Part shown: piece by piece, positions 51,814 to 59,452 of the stretch | Layout: the number at the start of each line of letters is the position of its first letter | Position numbering within the stretch: the stretch's first letter is position 1 | Assembly (NCBI GenBank): GCA_015067615.1 | Contig: SVMD01000010.1 | Location: forward strand, 1 to 64,000 | Length of the DNA: 64,000 nt | Origin: Oscillospiraceae bacterium | Lineage (GTDB): Bacteria > Bacillota > Clostridia > Oscillospirales > Oscillospiraceae | Reading direction: 5' to 3' | Notes under the pieces: generated by a model | Databases searched by the model: none | Told to the model about the DNA's origin: nothing | What the model saw: the letters and a program-made list of their open reading frames with translations, nothing else | Program-made: the position numbers and the translations under genes

Positions 51814-52752
51814 ATGGCTCTTGTTACTACTAAGGAGATGTTTGAGAAGGCATACAACGGCGGCTACGCCATCGGTGCTTTCAACGTCAACAACATGGAG
51901 ATCGTTCAGGCCATCACTGAGGCCTGCCGTGAGGAGAAGGCTCCCGTTATCCTGCAGGTTTCCAAGGGTGCCCGCGCCTACGCCAACCACACCTACCTGG
52001 TGAAGCTGGTTGAGGCCGCTGTCATCGAGTGCCCCGAGATCCCCATCGCTCTGCACCTGGACCACGGCGACTCCTTCGAGACCTGCAAGTCCTGCATCGA
52101 CGGCGGCTTCACCTCCGTCATGATCGACGCTTCCTCCAAGCCCTTCGAGGAGAACATCGAGATCACCAAGAAGGTCGTTGAGTACGCTCACGATCACGGT
52201 GTCGTCGTTGAGGCTGAGCTGGGCGCTCTGGCCGGCGTTGAGGACGAAGTCAACGTTTCCGCTGACAACGCTCACTACACCCGTCCCGAGGAAGTCGAGG
52301 AGTTCGTTGCCCGTACCGGCTGTGACTCCCTGGCCATCGCCATCGGCACCTCCCACGGCGCTTACAAGTTCAAGCCCGGCACCAACCCCCAGCTGCGCTT
52401 CGACATCCTGGAGAAGGTCGTCGAGAAGCTGCCCGGCTTCCCCATCGTTCTGCACGGCTCCTCCTCCGTCCCCCAGGAGTACGTGGAGATGGTCAACACC
52501 TACGGCGGCAAGATGCCCGGCGCTATCGGTGTTCCCGAGGAGCAGCTGCGTCACGCTGCTGAGCTGGCTGTCTGCAAGATCAACATCGACTCCGACCTGC
52601 GTCTGGCTATGACCGGCACCATCCGTAAGTTCTATGCCGAGCATCCCGACAAGTTCGATCCCCGTGAGTACCTGAAGCCCGCCCGCGCCAACATCAAGGA
52701 GCTGGTCCGCCACAAGCTGGTCAACGTCCTGGGCTGCGCCGGCAAGGCCTAA
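51814..52752 (+). CDS. fba: Class II fructose-1,6-bisphosphate aldolase
   Basis: 312 aa zinc enzyme. Zinc and substrate motifs: LHLDHGDSFE (about 80-89), GTSHGAYK, VLHGSSSVP, and NIDSDLRLA. Forms the step after PPi-PFK, which lies divergent. AAAGGAATG upstream of the ATG. Extreme codon bias shows high expression. Confidence 0.97.
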   Translation: MALVTTKEMFEKAYNGGYAIGAFNVNNMEIVQAITEACREEKAPVILQVSKGARAYANHTYLVKLVEAAVIECPEIPIALHLDHGDSFETCKSCIDGGFTSVMIDASSKPFEENIEITKKVVEYAHDHGVVVEAELGALAGVEDEVNVSADNAHYTRPEEVEEFVARTGCDSLAIAIGTSHGAYKFKPGTNPQLRFDILEKVVEKLPGFPIVLHGSSSVPQEYVEMVNTYGGKMPGAIGVPEEQLRHAAELAVCKINIDSDLRLAMTGTIRKFYAEHPDKFDPREYLKPARANIKELVRHKLVNVLGCAGKA

Positions 52753-52773
52753 TCGCTCATCCCTTACTTAAAC

Positions 52774-52806
52774 AAAATGGACTCCCATCCGGGAGTCCAT
52801 TTTTTA
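52774..52806. terminator. Bidirectional terminator fba/def
   Basis: AAAATGGACTCCC (52774-52786) / GGGAGTCCATTTT (52791-52803) with T runs on both strands. Confidence 0.9.
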
Positions 52807-52807
52807 T

Positions 52808-53221
52808 TCAGATCAGAATGCCGTTGCAGTGGTCCACCTCATGCTGGATGATCTGGGCGGTCCAACCCTCGAAGGTCTTGATCCGGGTCTGGAGCTTTTC
52901 CGTCTGCCAGCGGACCTTGATCTTCCGGAAGCGGCGGCATTTCCGGGGGCCGCCCAGCAAGGACAGGCAGCTTTCCTCCGCTTCGTACTCCCCCTCCGCC
53001 TTCAGAATCTCCGGGTTCAGCATCAGGGCGTAATCCTTTCCGTCCTGAAAGGCGATGATTCGCTTTGTGACGCCGATCATATTGGCGGCCATGCCCACAC
53101 AGGTTTCCCGGTGGTGCAGCAGGGTGTCCATCAGGTCCCGGGCATCCTCCAGGTCCGCAGCCGTAGCCGGGACGGATTTTCTTGCCAGCAGAAAGGGGTC
53201 GTGAACCAGTTCCTTTACCAT
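52808..53221 (-). CDS. def: Peptide deformylase
   Basis: 137 aa, a short form. Motif 1 VGMAANMIG (GxGxAAxQ-like, with Asn in place of Gln), motif 2 EESCLSL (Cys metal ligand), motif 3 QHEVDHCNGIL (two His ligands and Glu). Removes the formyl group of new proteins. The start at 53221 follows GGAGGTG; a frame reaching 53245 is leader RNA. Transcribed from cassette C. Confidence 0.9.
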   Translation of the reverse strand: MVKELVHDPFLLARKSVPATAADLEDARDLMDTLLHHRETCVGMAANMIGVTKRIIAFQDGKDYALMLNPEILKAEGEYEAEESCLSLLGGPRKCRRFRKIKVRWQTEKLQTRIKTFEGWTAQIIQHEVDHCNGILI

Positions 53222-53246
53222 AAAAACGCACCTCCGAAATTCCACG

Positions 53247-53271
53247 AAAAACGGCGGCCCATAAGCCGCCC
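53247..53271 (-). terminator. def leader hairpin close to +1 (cassette C)
   Basis: Minus strand: GTTGGGCGGC-TTATGG-GCCGCC-GTTTTT, stem GGCGGC/GCCGCC; same place and shape as those before the YgjP-like and DUF1232 genes. Confidence 0.65.
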
Positions 53272-53280
53272 AACATGATT

Positions 53281-53309
53281 ACTATAGCAAATGCAAAATA
53301 AAAAGTCAA
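53281..53309 (-). promoter_or_regulatory. def promoter (cassette C)
   Basis: TTGACT (53304-53309), 17 bp, TATAGT (53281-53286). Confidence 0.75.
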
Positions 53310-53395
53310 CAGCATTTCGAAAGATAATGTATATTTACAGTGTATTTCTGTATTTTCCACAAGAACATTTTCGTCACTTTGTATAGTTTTCCGTC

Positions 53396-53424
53396 TTGAA
53401 AAACGAATTTTTCGGTGATATTAT
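53396..53424 (+). promoter_or_regulatory. Cassette C promoter of the micro-ORF transcript
   Basis: TTGAAA (53396-53401), 17 bp, TATTAT (53419-53424). Confidence 0.75.
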
Positions 53425-53447
53425 ATAGGCACAAAGAGGTGATACCA

Positions 53448-53459
53448 ATGTACAGGTAA
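53448..53459 (+). CDS. Cassette C micro-ORF 1 (MYR-stop)
   Basis: ATG TAC AGG TAA after AAAGAGGTGATACCA. Confidence 0.5.
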   Translation: MYR

Positions 53460-53483
53460 ATCCTTGAGGCTCCAATCAAATGC

Positions 53484-53760
53484 AAAGGTAAAAAGTAAAA
53501 GCATTTGAAAATCACTGAAAGCAAAAAGTTCCAAAGCAAATCAATTGCAAGAGCAAAGTTTTCAAAAAAGAAAATTCCTGTAAACGTAAAAGTTTTCTGA
53601 AAGAAAATATTTACAGAAGTAAAATTTTCCATAAGAAAGCAATTACAAAGTAAAAGTTTTCAATAGAAAATAACTTCAGATGTGAAAATTTTCAAGAAAT
53701 AAAGAAAACAGTTACAAAGCAGGATCTTCCAAACAGAAAACCTAAACTGGGCGCGAAAGA
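53484..53760 (+). repeat. Degenerate about 32-nt tandem repeat in the cassette C spacer
   Basis: TTTTC cores recur at 53558, 53592, 53624, 53656 and 53688 (spacing 34, 32, 32, 32), each in a unit like AAGTAAAAGTTTTC followed by AGAAAAT and TTACA. More diverged units lie at both ends. The period is not a multiple of three. Confidence 0.6.
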
Positions 53761-54026
53761 AAAGCAAAAGAACAAAATGGCCAAAGCTGATAAGTTGAAC
53801 GCATAAAAAAGCTTTCAGGAAAACAAAAGCAAATTACAAAAACCAAGCAAAGAAAAGAGCCGAAAAAAGACGATTCAATCGATCAGATATTCAAAATCCA
53901 TCATGTAAGAGCTTCCCGCTTAAGGGAAATGATAAGAAAATCATAACATATAAAAACATGGATCGGTAATGAGTAAATTGGATCGAAAGAAAGACGTCTA
54001 ATCCGAAGAAACGGAGGTAACCAATG

Positions 54027-54056
54027 ATGTTAGATAACAAGAACGAAATGAGATAA
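54027..54056 (+). CDS. Cassette C micro-ORF 2 (MLDNKNEMR)
   Basis: 9 codons plus TAA, with ACGGAGGTAACC upstream; an ATG one codon earlier is also possible. The stop is in the terminator stem. Confidence 0.5.
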   Translation: MLDNKNEMR

Positions 54057-54117
54057 CCCTTGATCACACAAAAAAGTTTCTTGAGTCAGACAGGAAGCTG
54101 TGATCAAGGGTTATCTC
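54050..54117 (+). terminator. Cassette C terminator hairpin
   Basis: GAGATAACCCTTGATCACA (54050-54068) pairs over 19 bp with 54099-54117; then AATTTTG. The loop (AAAAAAGTTTCTTGAG...CAGGAAGC) is like that of cassette A. Confidence 0.75.
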
Positions 54118-54183
54118 AATTTTGCGGGCAGTACCTGCGGACAATGCGTCACCAATTGCATAACAGATCGAACATCCTTAGGG

Positions 54184-54225
54184 CCCCTCGACCATTACTT
54201 CTGTGGTTGATGGGGATTTTTTTAC
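54184..54225 (+). terminator. Back-up terminator 1 after cassette C
   Basis: CCCC-T-CGACCA / TGGTTG-AT-GGGG followed by TTTTTTT. Confidence 0.7.
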
Positions 54226-54240
54226 GCTGAATATGATTTT

Positions 54241-54262
54241 GCGCCGAATGGGGCGCTTTTTT
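54241..54262 (+). terminator. Back-up terminator 2 after cassette C
   Basis: GCGCC / GGCGC followed by TTTTTT. Confidence 0.6.
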
Positions 54263-54263
54263 A

Positions 54264-54292
54264 TTGCCCTTTTTGTCCTTTGATGCTATACT
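54264..54292 (+). promoter_or_regulatory. Promoter of the DUF4304 gene
   Basis: TTGCCC (54264-54269), 17 bp, TATACT (54287-54292). Confidence 0.6.
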
Positions 54293-54342
54293 TATATCCT
54301 GTACAGCGTGTATCCGCCATAAAATGAAAAGGAGGAACCGCC

Positions 54343-55149
54343 ATGAGGGCGCTGTATGATTCCTGTCTGGCTGTCCTGCGGACATCCTGTCTGACGGAGG
54401 CCACCCATCATCCGGGGCAGTTCTTTCAGCTGACTACTGAAAAAACCGCTTTCATTTTGAACATCACCCTGGAAGCGGATGCCTATCTTCATATCGTTTA
54501 CGGCTTTACCTCCACGGCATTTTTCGCCCTGGGGCCGGGCGAAAAGGAATACTTTCTCCAGACGGGTGCACGCAGCAACGATATTACCCTTCGCCGCTGC
54601 GCTGACGCCTGGGACGCGGAAAGCCTTGTCCGGGCAGAAGCGGATATCCGCGGTTTTTATGAAGCTCACAGGGCGTTTGACAAGGACGAGCTTCTGAACA
54701 TCGCCAGGGAAGAACGGAAGGAATTCATTGCCCAGGTAGGCGCGATCCTAAAGCCTCATAAATTCCGAAAAAAAGGAAACATCTGGACAACGCAGGTGGA
54801 AAATGACTTTATTCTGGAATTTCATGCTCAGAAATCCTCCTTTTCGGATGAATACTACTTCAATATCCACTTCTATTCCAGGAAAGTCAGCCAGCCCTTT
54901 GGCTGTTTCTACACCCGAGTCACCGCCGGGGGAAGTGATCGGTTTGACTGGCAGTTGCTGGAGCGGGACGCTTTGCTGCGGACACTGGAAAGCGGAATCC
55001 GGCAGAGACTGCTGCCCTTCCTGACCACTCCCCTGTCCAATCTGGGCCGTGAGAACTGGATCTGGCAAAGCTGTGCCTGTAGTCGTAACGCCTGTGTACA
55101 TTGCTGGGTGGAAAAGAATCTCTGGGAATATAAAGAAAGAGGGAATTAA
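54343..55149 (+). CDS. DUF4304-like protein
   Basis: 268 aa, soluble. The middle (about 125-215) has the DUF4304 pattern ILKPHKFRKKGNIWTTQ ... EFHAQKSSFSDEYYFNIHFY. The first 110 residues are not recognised. Function unknown. GGAGG upstream of the ATG; the prolyl-tRNA deacylase gene starts 4 bp after its stop, so the two form an operon. Confidence 0.7.
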   Translation: MRALYDSCLAVLRTSCLTEATHHPGQFFQLTTEKTAFILNITLEADAYLHIVYGFTSTAFFALGPGEKEYFLQTGARSNDITLRRCADAWDAESLVRAEADIRGFYEAHRAFDKDELLNIAREERKEFIAQVGAILKPHKFRKKGNIWTTQVENDFILEFHAQKSSFSDEYYFNIHFYSRKVSQPFGCFYTRVTAGGSDRFDWQLLERDALLRTLESGIRQRLLPFLTTPLSNLGRENWIWQSCACSRNACVHCWVEKNLWEYKERGN

Positions 55150-55152
55150 GAT

Positions 55153-55698
55153 ATGAAACTGGAAAATGGACGGCCCGCCACCAATGAGGGCCGCCTGGAC
55201 AAGGAGATCCGCTGCTACGACCTGCTGGATTCTCTGGGCGTTGACTATCAGCGCATCGACCACGAGGCCGCCATGACCATGGAAGCCTGCGCCGCCATTG
55301 ACGAAGCCCTGGGGGCCACCATCTGCAAGAATCTGATGCTGTGCAACCGGCAGTGTACGGTCTTTTACCTGCTGCTGACCCCCGGCGAGAAGGTGTTCAA
55401 GACCTCTGAGCTGAGCAAGAAGATCGGCTCCTCCCGGCTGTCCTTCGCCAAGGGCGAATATATGGAGGAGTTTCTGGACATCACCCCCGGCTCTTTGAGC
55501 ATCCTGGGTCTGATGAATGACAAGGACATGAAGGTGAATCTGCTCATTGACGAGGACGTTCTGAAGGGCGAGTACATCGGTATGCACCCCTGCATCAACA
55601 CCTCCTCCCTGAAGCTGAAAACCGCCGATCTGGTGGAGAAAGTCATCCCCGCCATGGGCCACCAGCCCACCATCGTCACCTTAGTGGGCGGAGAATAA
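55153..55698 (+). CDS. Prolyl-tRNA deacylase (ProX/PrdX, YbaK-like)
   Basis: 181 aa trans-editing enzyme that hydrolyses mischarged Ala-tRNA(Pro) or Cys-tRNA(Pro). Marks: YQRIDHEAAMTMEAC (N-terminal), GATICKNLMLCNRQ with the key Lys, FKTSELSKKIGSSRLSF, and YIGMHPCINTSSLKL. Length fits PrdX. ATG at 55153, ribosome site AAAGAGGG. Confidence 0.93.
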   Translation: MKLENGRPATNEGRLDKEIRCYDLLDSLGVDYQRIDHEAAMTMEACAAIDEALGATICKNLMLCNRQCTVFYLLLTPGEKVFKTSELSKKIGSSRLSFAKGEYMEEFLDITPGSLSILGLMNDKDMKVNLLIDEDVLKGEYIGMHPCINTSSLKLKTADLVEKVIPAMGHQPTIVTLVGGE

Positions 55699-55703
55699 GG
55701 TGC

Positions 55704-55898
55704 GGTATTATCGTTTCGTGGCGCAGCCGTCAAGCCTCCCCTTGAGGGGAGGTGGGCCGCCGTAAGGCGGGTCGGAAGGGTGTTTCCGCAGTTCGTTTCC
55801 GCATAAATACCAACATTGCGCAACGCACCCCTCAGTCACGGCTCACGCCGTGCCAGCTCCCCTCAAGGGGAGCCTTTGGTACGCTAAACGATAATCTA
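55704..55898. repeat. TIR repeat copy 13 (class IV)
   Basis: GGTATTATCGTTTC ... TAAACGATAATCTA; ends slightly decayed. Arms CTCCCCTTGAGGGGAG in both halves and a CACGGCTCACGCCGTG hairpin. Confidence 0.85.
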
Positions 55899-55907
55899 TT
55901 TTCCCCG

Positions 55908-55941
55908 AAAAAATCGTCCCGGCTCATGTTGAGCCGGGACG
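55908..55941 (-). terminator. Esterase gene terminator
   Basis: CGTCCCGGCTC (55915-55925) / GAGCCGGGACG (55931-55941), then ATTTTTTC on the minus strand. Confidence 0.9.
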
Positions 55942-55945
55942 CTGC

Positions 55946-56728
55946 TTATTTACACCAGAGGAAATTCATGAAGATGGGATTCTGCTTTTCCCAGTCTGCC
56001 TCGCAGTGGGCGCCGCCCACCTGGCAGTAGAGCTTCACCTCGGCACCCAGAGCGCTCAGGGCATCCGCCGCCCGCTTGTTCCAGCGGTAGGTTTTGCTCT
56101 GGCGGTCATCCTGATCCGGGTTCTTGATGCCGAAGGCCTCCTTGGTGCCCCAGGACAGGTAGAACCGGGTGTCGGGAGCGATGGGACTGGTGCGGATATC
56201 CTTCATCAGGGGCCGCATGCAAAAGCCCATGGCGGAGGATACGCAGGCTGCCTTGGAGAACCACTGATTGTAGTGGACACCTGCATACAGGCTCATGATG
56301 CCGCCCATGGAGGAGCCGCCGATGCCGGTATTGGCCCGGTCCGGGAGCGTCCGGTACTCCTGGTCGATCATGGGCTTGATCTCATTGACAATCCAGTCCA
56401 TGGTGATGCCGCCCATGGGCTTGAACTTCCGGAAAAAGCTGTTCAGCACCGTGGAGCGGTAGGGCAGGTATTCAGAAAGCCGCTCGTCGCCCTCGTGGCC
56501 GCACTCGATGCCCACCAGGATCAGGTCCCGGCCCCAGCCGTCCAGGAATTCCTTCAGGCCCCAGGATTTGCCGTAGGTGGCATCCTCGTTGGAGAACAGG
56601 TTGTGGCCGTCGAAGAAATACATAACGGGATAGCGCTTTCCGGAGGTGGCGTAGTCCTCCGGCAGCCAGATGTGCAGGGGGCGGTTCTTGCCCTTGGGGG
56701 TGTAGATACAATCACGTTTGACGATCAT
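55946..56728 (-). CDS. Alpha/beta-hydrolase, esterase (YbbA/Esterase D-like)
   Basis: 260 aa. Nucleophile elbow GGSSMGG (about 142-148), oxyanion region YPVMYFFDGHNLFS near 38, catalytic His in VGGAHCEADW near the end. Related to enterobactin/feruloyl-type putative esterases of gut Firmicutes; substrate unknown. No signal peptide, so cytoplasmic. ATG at 56728 with AGAGGAG. Confidence 0.88.
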   Translation of the reverse strand: MIVKRDCIYTPKGKNRPLHIWLPEDYATSGKRYPVMYFFDGHNLFSNEDATYGKSWGLKEFLDGWGRDLILVGIECGHEGDERLSEYLPYRSTVLNSFFRKFKPMGGITMDWIVNEIKPMIDQEYRTLPDRANTGIGGSSMGGIMSLYAGVHYNQWFSKAACVSSAMGFCMRPLMKDIRTSPIAPDTRFYLSWGTKEAFGIKNPDQDDRQSKTYRWNKRAADALSALGAEVKLYCQVGGAHCEADWEKQNPIFMNFLWCK

Positions 56729-56812
56729 GGGGATTCTCCTCTGCAATAATTTCCCCACCATTTTACCCTGCCTGAGGAAAAAACGCAACCATAAATCCCT
56801 GGCCGGAATAAA

Positions 56813-57958
56813 TTATCCGCCCATGGCCATCACCTGCAATACCCGCACCAGCAGCTGTCCCCAGGTCATCCGGGGCACCTCCCGGGCCGCCACCATGGGC
56901 ACCTGGGCCAGAACCTGGTCCCCGGACCGGACGGTGAGCAGCCCCAGCTGCTGTCCTTCCGCCACCGGGGCGGTGATCTCCGGCTCCAGCTGCATATCCG
57001 TGGTGACGCCGCTTTTCAGGGCCTTGTCAATGAGCAGCCGGGGATTCTCCCCCGGCACTGCCGGGACGGTTCCGTCCGTGCCCAGACGCACCGGTACCGC
57101 GGCGTCCCCGGTTACCTCCGGCGTCACCAGGGCGTAATTGGCAAAGCCGTAGTCAAGCAGGGTCTTGCAGGCGGCGTTGCGGCCCTGGGAGGTCTCCGCT
57201 CCCATGACCACGGCGATCAGTTCCATCCCCTCCCGCTCCGCCGTGGCGGACAGGCAGTACCCGGCACCGGAGGTGAAGCCGGTTTTCAGGCCCGTGGCCC
57301 CGGGGTAAAACCGGATCAGCTTATTGGTATTGGACAGGCCGAAGGTGCCGTTTCGCACCGTATCCATCCAGATGGTGGTGAATTTTTTGATGTCCGGGTG
57401 GCTGACCAGCAGCTCCCGGGACATGAGGGCAATGTCGTAGGCGGAGGTTTTATGATTTTCCGCTTCGGGGCCGTCATCCAGGCCGGTGCAGTTGACGAAA
57501 TGGGTATCGTTCATCCCCAATTCCTTTACCCGGGCATTCATCAGCTCCACAAAGGCCCCCTCGGATCCGGCCAGATGCTCCGCCATGGCGCAGGCACAGT
57601 CGTTGGCGGAGGAAACGGCAATGGATTTGACCATATCCGTCACGGACATGGTCTCCCCCACCTTCAGATAGATCTGGCTGCCCCCCTTGGCGGCGGCGGT
57701 TTCCGAGGCGGTGACCGTGTCATTCCAGCCGATCTTGCCGGAGTCGACTGCCTCCATGATCAGAAGCAGAGTCATGACCTTGGTCACCGAGGCGGGGGCC
57801 AGCTTTTCGTGGGCGTTCTTTTCGTACAGCACCGTGCCGGTGGCAGCGTCCATCAGCACCGCGCTTTTCCCCTCCACCTCCAGCGCCGCCGCCCCGGCCC
57901 GGGGCAGCAGCGGAAGCAGCAGGGCCAGCAGCAGCGAGAGGGCTAAGATTTTCCGCAT
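56813..57958 (-). CDS. D-alanyl-D-alanine carboxypeptidase (DacA/PBP5 family)
   Basis: 381 aa. Signal peptide 1-25, SxxK at 57-60 (SVTK), SxN in SSANDCA (about 117), KTG in GLKTGFTSG (about 235), C-terminal PBP5 domain (about 275-350) and a final hydrophobic helix. Trims peptidoglycan stem peptides; one of the Clostridia paralogs also acts in sporulation, which cannot be decided here. AGGAGG before the ATG. Confidence 0.93.
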   Translation of the reverse strand: MRKILALSLLLALLLPLLPRAGAAALEVEGKSAVLMDAATGTVLYEKNAHEKLAPASVTKVMTLLLIMEAVDSGKIGWNDTVTASETAAAKGGSQIYLKVGETMSVTDMVKSIAVSSANDCACAMAEHLAGSEGAFVELMNARVKELGMNDTHFVNCTGLDDGPEAENHKTSAYDIALMSRELLVSHPDIKKFTTIWMDTVRNGTFGLSNTNKLIRFYPGATGLKTGFTSGAGYCLSATAEREGMELIAVVMGAETSQGRNAACKTLLDYGFANYALVTPEVTGDAAVPVRLGTDGTVPAVPGENPRLLIDKALKSGVTTDMQLEPEITAPVAEGQQLGLLTVRSGDQVLAQVPMVAAREVPRMTWGQLLVRVLQVMAMGG

Positions 57959-58026
57959 GATATCTCCTCCTGTAAGGGTTTTGTCCTATCCTATGGGAAT
58001 AAAAGAACGAAAAGAACCCCTTTTAT

Positions 58027-58055
58027 TTGACACCGGGCCTTTTCGGCACTATAAT
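58027..58055 (+). promoter_or_regulatory. Promoter of the RNA methyltransferase gene
   Basis: TTGACA (58027-58032), 17 bp, TATAAT (58050-58055). Confidence 0.85.
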
Positions 58056-58087
58056 GGCCCGTAGATGACAAAAAGGAGCTTTTTTCT

Positions 58088-58894
58088 ATGGTACAGTTTA
58101 CGGAAATCACGGATTTCACCGCCCCGGAGCTGGATGTGTACGCCCGGCTGACGGAGGCCCAGCTACTCAACCGCTTTGAGCCCAAAAAGGGCATGTTCAT
58201 TGCGGAAAGTCCCAAGGTGATCATGCGGGCCCTGGATGCGGGCTGTGAGCCGGTATCGCTGCTGGTGGAGCGCAACCACGTCAATGAGGAGGCCGCCGAG
58301 GCCATCCGCCGCTGCGGCGATGTGCCGGTGTTCACCGCCCCCCTGGACGTACTGACGAAGCTCACCGGCTTTCAGCTGACCCGGGGTATGCTCTGCGCCA
58401 TGCGCCGCCCCCAGCTGAAGACCGTGGAAGAGGTGCTGGAAAACGTAAAGCGGGTGGCCGTGCTGGAGAGCATCCAGAATCCCACCAATGTGGGTGCCAT
58501 TTTCCGCTCCGCCGCCGCCCTGGGTATGGACGCGGTGCTGCTGACCCCCGGCTGCTCCAATCCCCTGTACCGCCGCAGTGCCAGAGTGAGCATGGGCACA
58601 GTGTTCCAGGTGCCCTGGACCTATGTGGAAGAGGACTGGGTGGAGCGGCTGAGAAGCCTGGGCTTTAAAACCGCCGCCATGGCATTGAAGGATGATTCCT
58701 ACTCCATCGATGCCCCGGAGCTGCGAAACGCCGAAAAACTGGCCGTGGTCCTGGGCTCCGAGGGTGACGGCCTGACGGAAACCACCATCGCCCGGTGCGA
58801 CTACACCGTAAAAATTCCCATGTACCATGGGGTGGACTCCCTGAATGTGGCAGCGGCCAGCGCCGTGGCCTTCTGGGAATTGAGAAGCAGATAA
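58088..58894 (+). CDS. TrmH/SpoU-family RNA 2'-O-methyltransferase
   Basis: 268 aa. N-terminal substrate-binding part (about 1-105), then the SPOUT knot: motif 1 LESIQNPTNVGAIFRSAA, motif 2 VVLGSEGDGLT, motif 3 YTVKIPMYHGVDSLNVAAA. Target RNA (tRNA or 23S) not determinable. AAGGAG upstream of ATG. Confidence 0.93.
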   Translation: MVQFTEITDFTAPELDVYARLTEAQLLNRFEPKKGMFIAESPKVIMRALDAGCEPVSLLVERNHVNEEAAEAIRRCGDVPVFTAPLDVLTKLTGFQLTRGMLCAMRRPQLKTVEEVLENVKRVAVLESIQNPTNVGAIFRSAAALGMDAVLLTPGCSNPLYRRSARVSMGTVFQVPWTYVEEDWVERLRSLGFKTAAMALKDDSYSIDAPELRNAEKLAVVLGSEGDGLTETTIARCDYTVKIPMYHGVDSLNVAAASAVAFWELRSR

Positions 58895-58924
58895 AAAGAG
58901 CCCGCCGATTGGCGGGCTCTTTTC
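58895..58924. terminator. Bidirectional terminator
   Basis: AAAGAGCCCGCC (58895-58906) / GGCGGGCTCTTT (58911-58922), T runs on both strands; it serves the convergent genes. Confidence 0.88.
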
Positions 58925-59399
58925 AGGATTCATTGACCAGCTTTCCGGTGATATTCTCCGGGGTCAGGGAAAATACCAGCACATTTCTGCCGGATTCCCG
59001 GATCTCCCGTTCGATGAATTCCGCGTCGGAGGTATACTTGAAGCTCAGCTGCCGGGTGATGGCAATGGCGGCCTCCTGATCCTCCAGGATTTCAACTCTG
59101 CCAAAGACGATGACGCTGCGGATATTCAGGGCCCACTCCCCTTCCCGGCGGAAGCCCCGGTCCATGAGGCAGAAGGAGGCCTTGTCGCAGTGCCGGATGG
59201 CATCGATCTTGTGGCCCTGCTTGCCGCAGTGAAAGTAAATTTTCCCGTCTTCCTCGCAGTACCAGTGGTCCAGGGGCACACCGTAAGGGTAGCCCCCGTC
59301 CCCGATCAGGGACAGGACCCCCCGGGGCTCGTTTTTCAAAAGCTCCACACATTCTGCCTGGGAAAGCTGCTGGTTGTGGCGGCGCATGGGACGAAACAT
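58923..59399 (-). CDS. Pyridoxamine 5'-phosphate oxidase-like flavin protein
   Basis: 158 aa, split-barrel flavin-binding fold (PYGVPLDHWYCEEDGKIYFH, then CGKQGHKIDAIRHCDKASFC). Nearest to the NimA/PPOX-like group found in anaerobes; some Nim proteins reduce nitroimidazoles, but no such claim can be made here. AGGAGG before the ATG. Confidence 0.87.
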   Translation of the reverse strand: MFRPMRRHNQQLSQAECVELLKNEPRGVLSLIGDGGYPYGVPLDHWYCEEDGKIYFHCGKQGHKIDAIRHCDKASFCLMDRGFRREGEWALNIRSVIVFGRVEILEDQEAAIAITRQLSFKYTSDAEFIEREIRESGRNVLVFSLTPENITGKLVNES

Positions 59400-59415
59400 G
59401 GTGTTACCTCCTGAT

Positions 59416-59444
59416 AAATTCCCCCGGCGGATAAGCGCCGGGGG
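59416..59444 (-). terminator. Possible terminator of the ABC exporter operon
   Basis: CCCCCGGCG (59421-59429) / CGCCGGGGG (59436-59444), then AATTTAT on the minus strand; weak U run. Confidence 0.45.
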
Positions 59445-59452
59445 ATGACTGT

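Larger units (their letters stand above)
53425..54127 (+). ncRNA. Transcript of divergent cassette C (longest copy)
   Basis: Predicted about 700 nt RNA: invariant MYR leader, 567 nt A-rich spacer, GGAGGTAACC with micro-ORF 2, 19 bp terminator. No long open frame exists on this strand. The 53484-53760 part is a degenerate tandem repeat. Confidence 0.6.

Noticed and set aside
53484..53760. CRISPR array in the 32-nt repeats
   Set aside because: Units are degenerate, there are no unique spacers between identical repeats and no cas genes.
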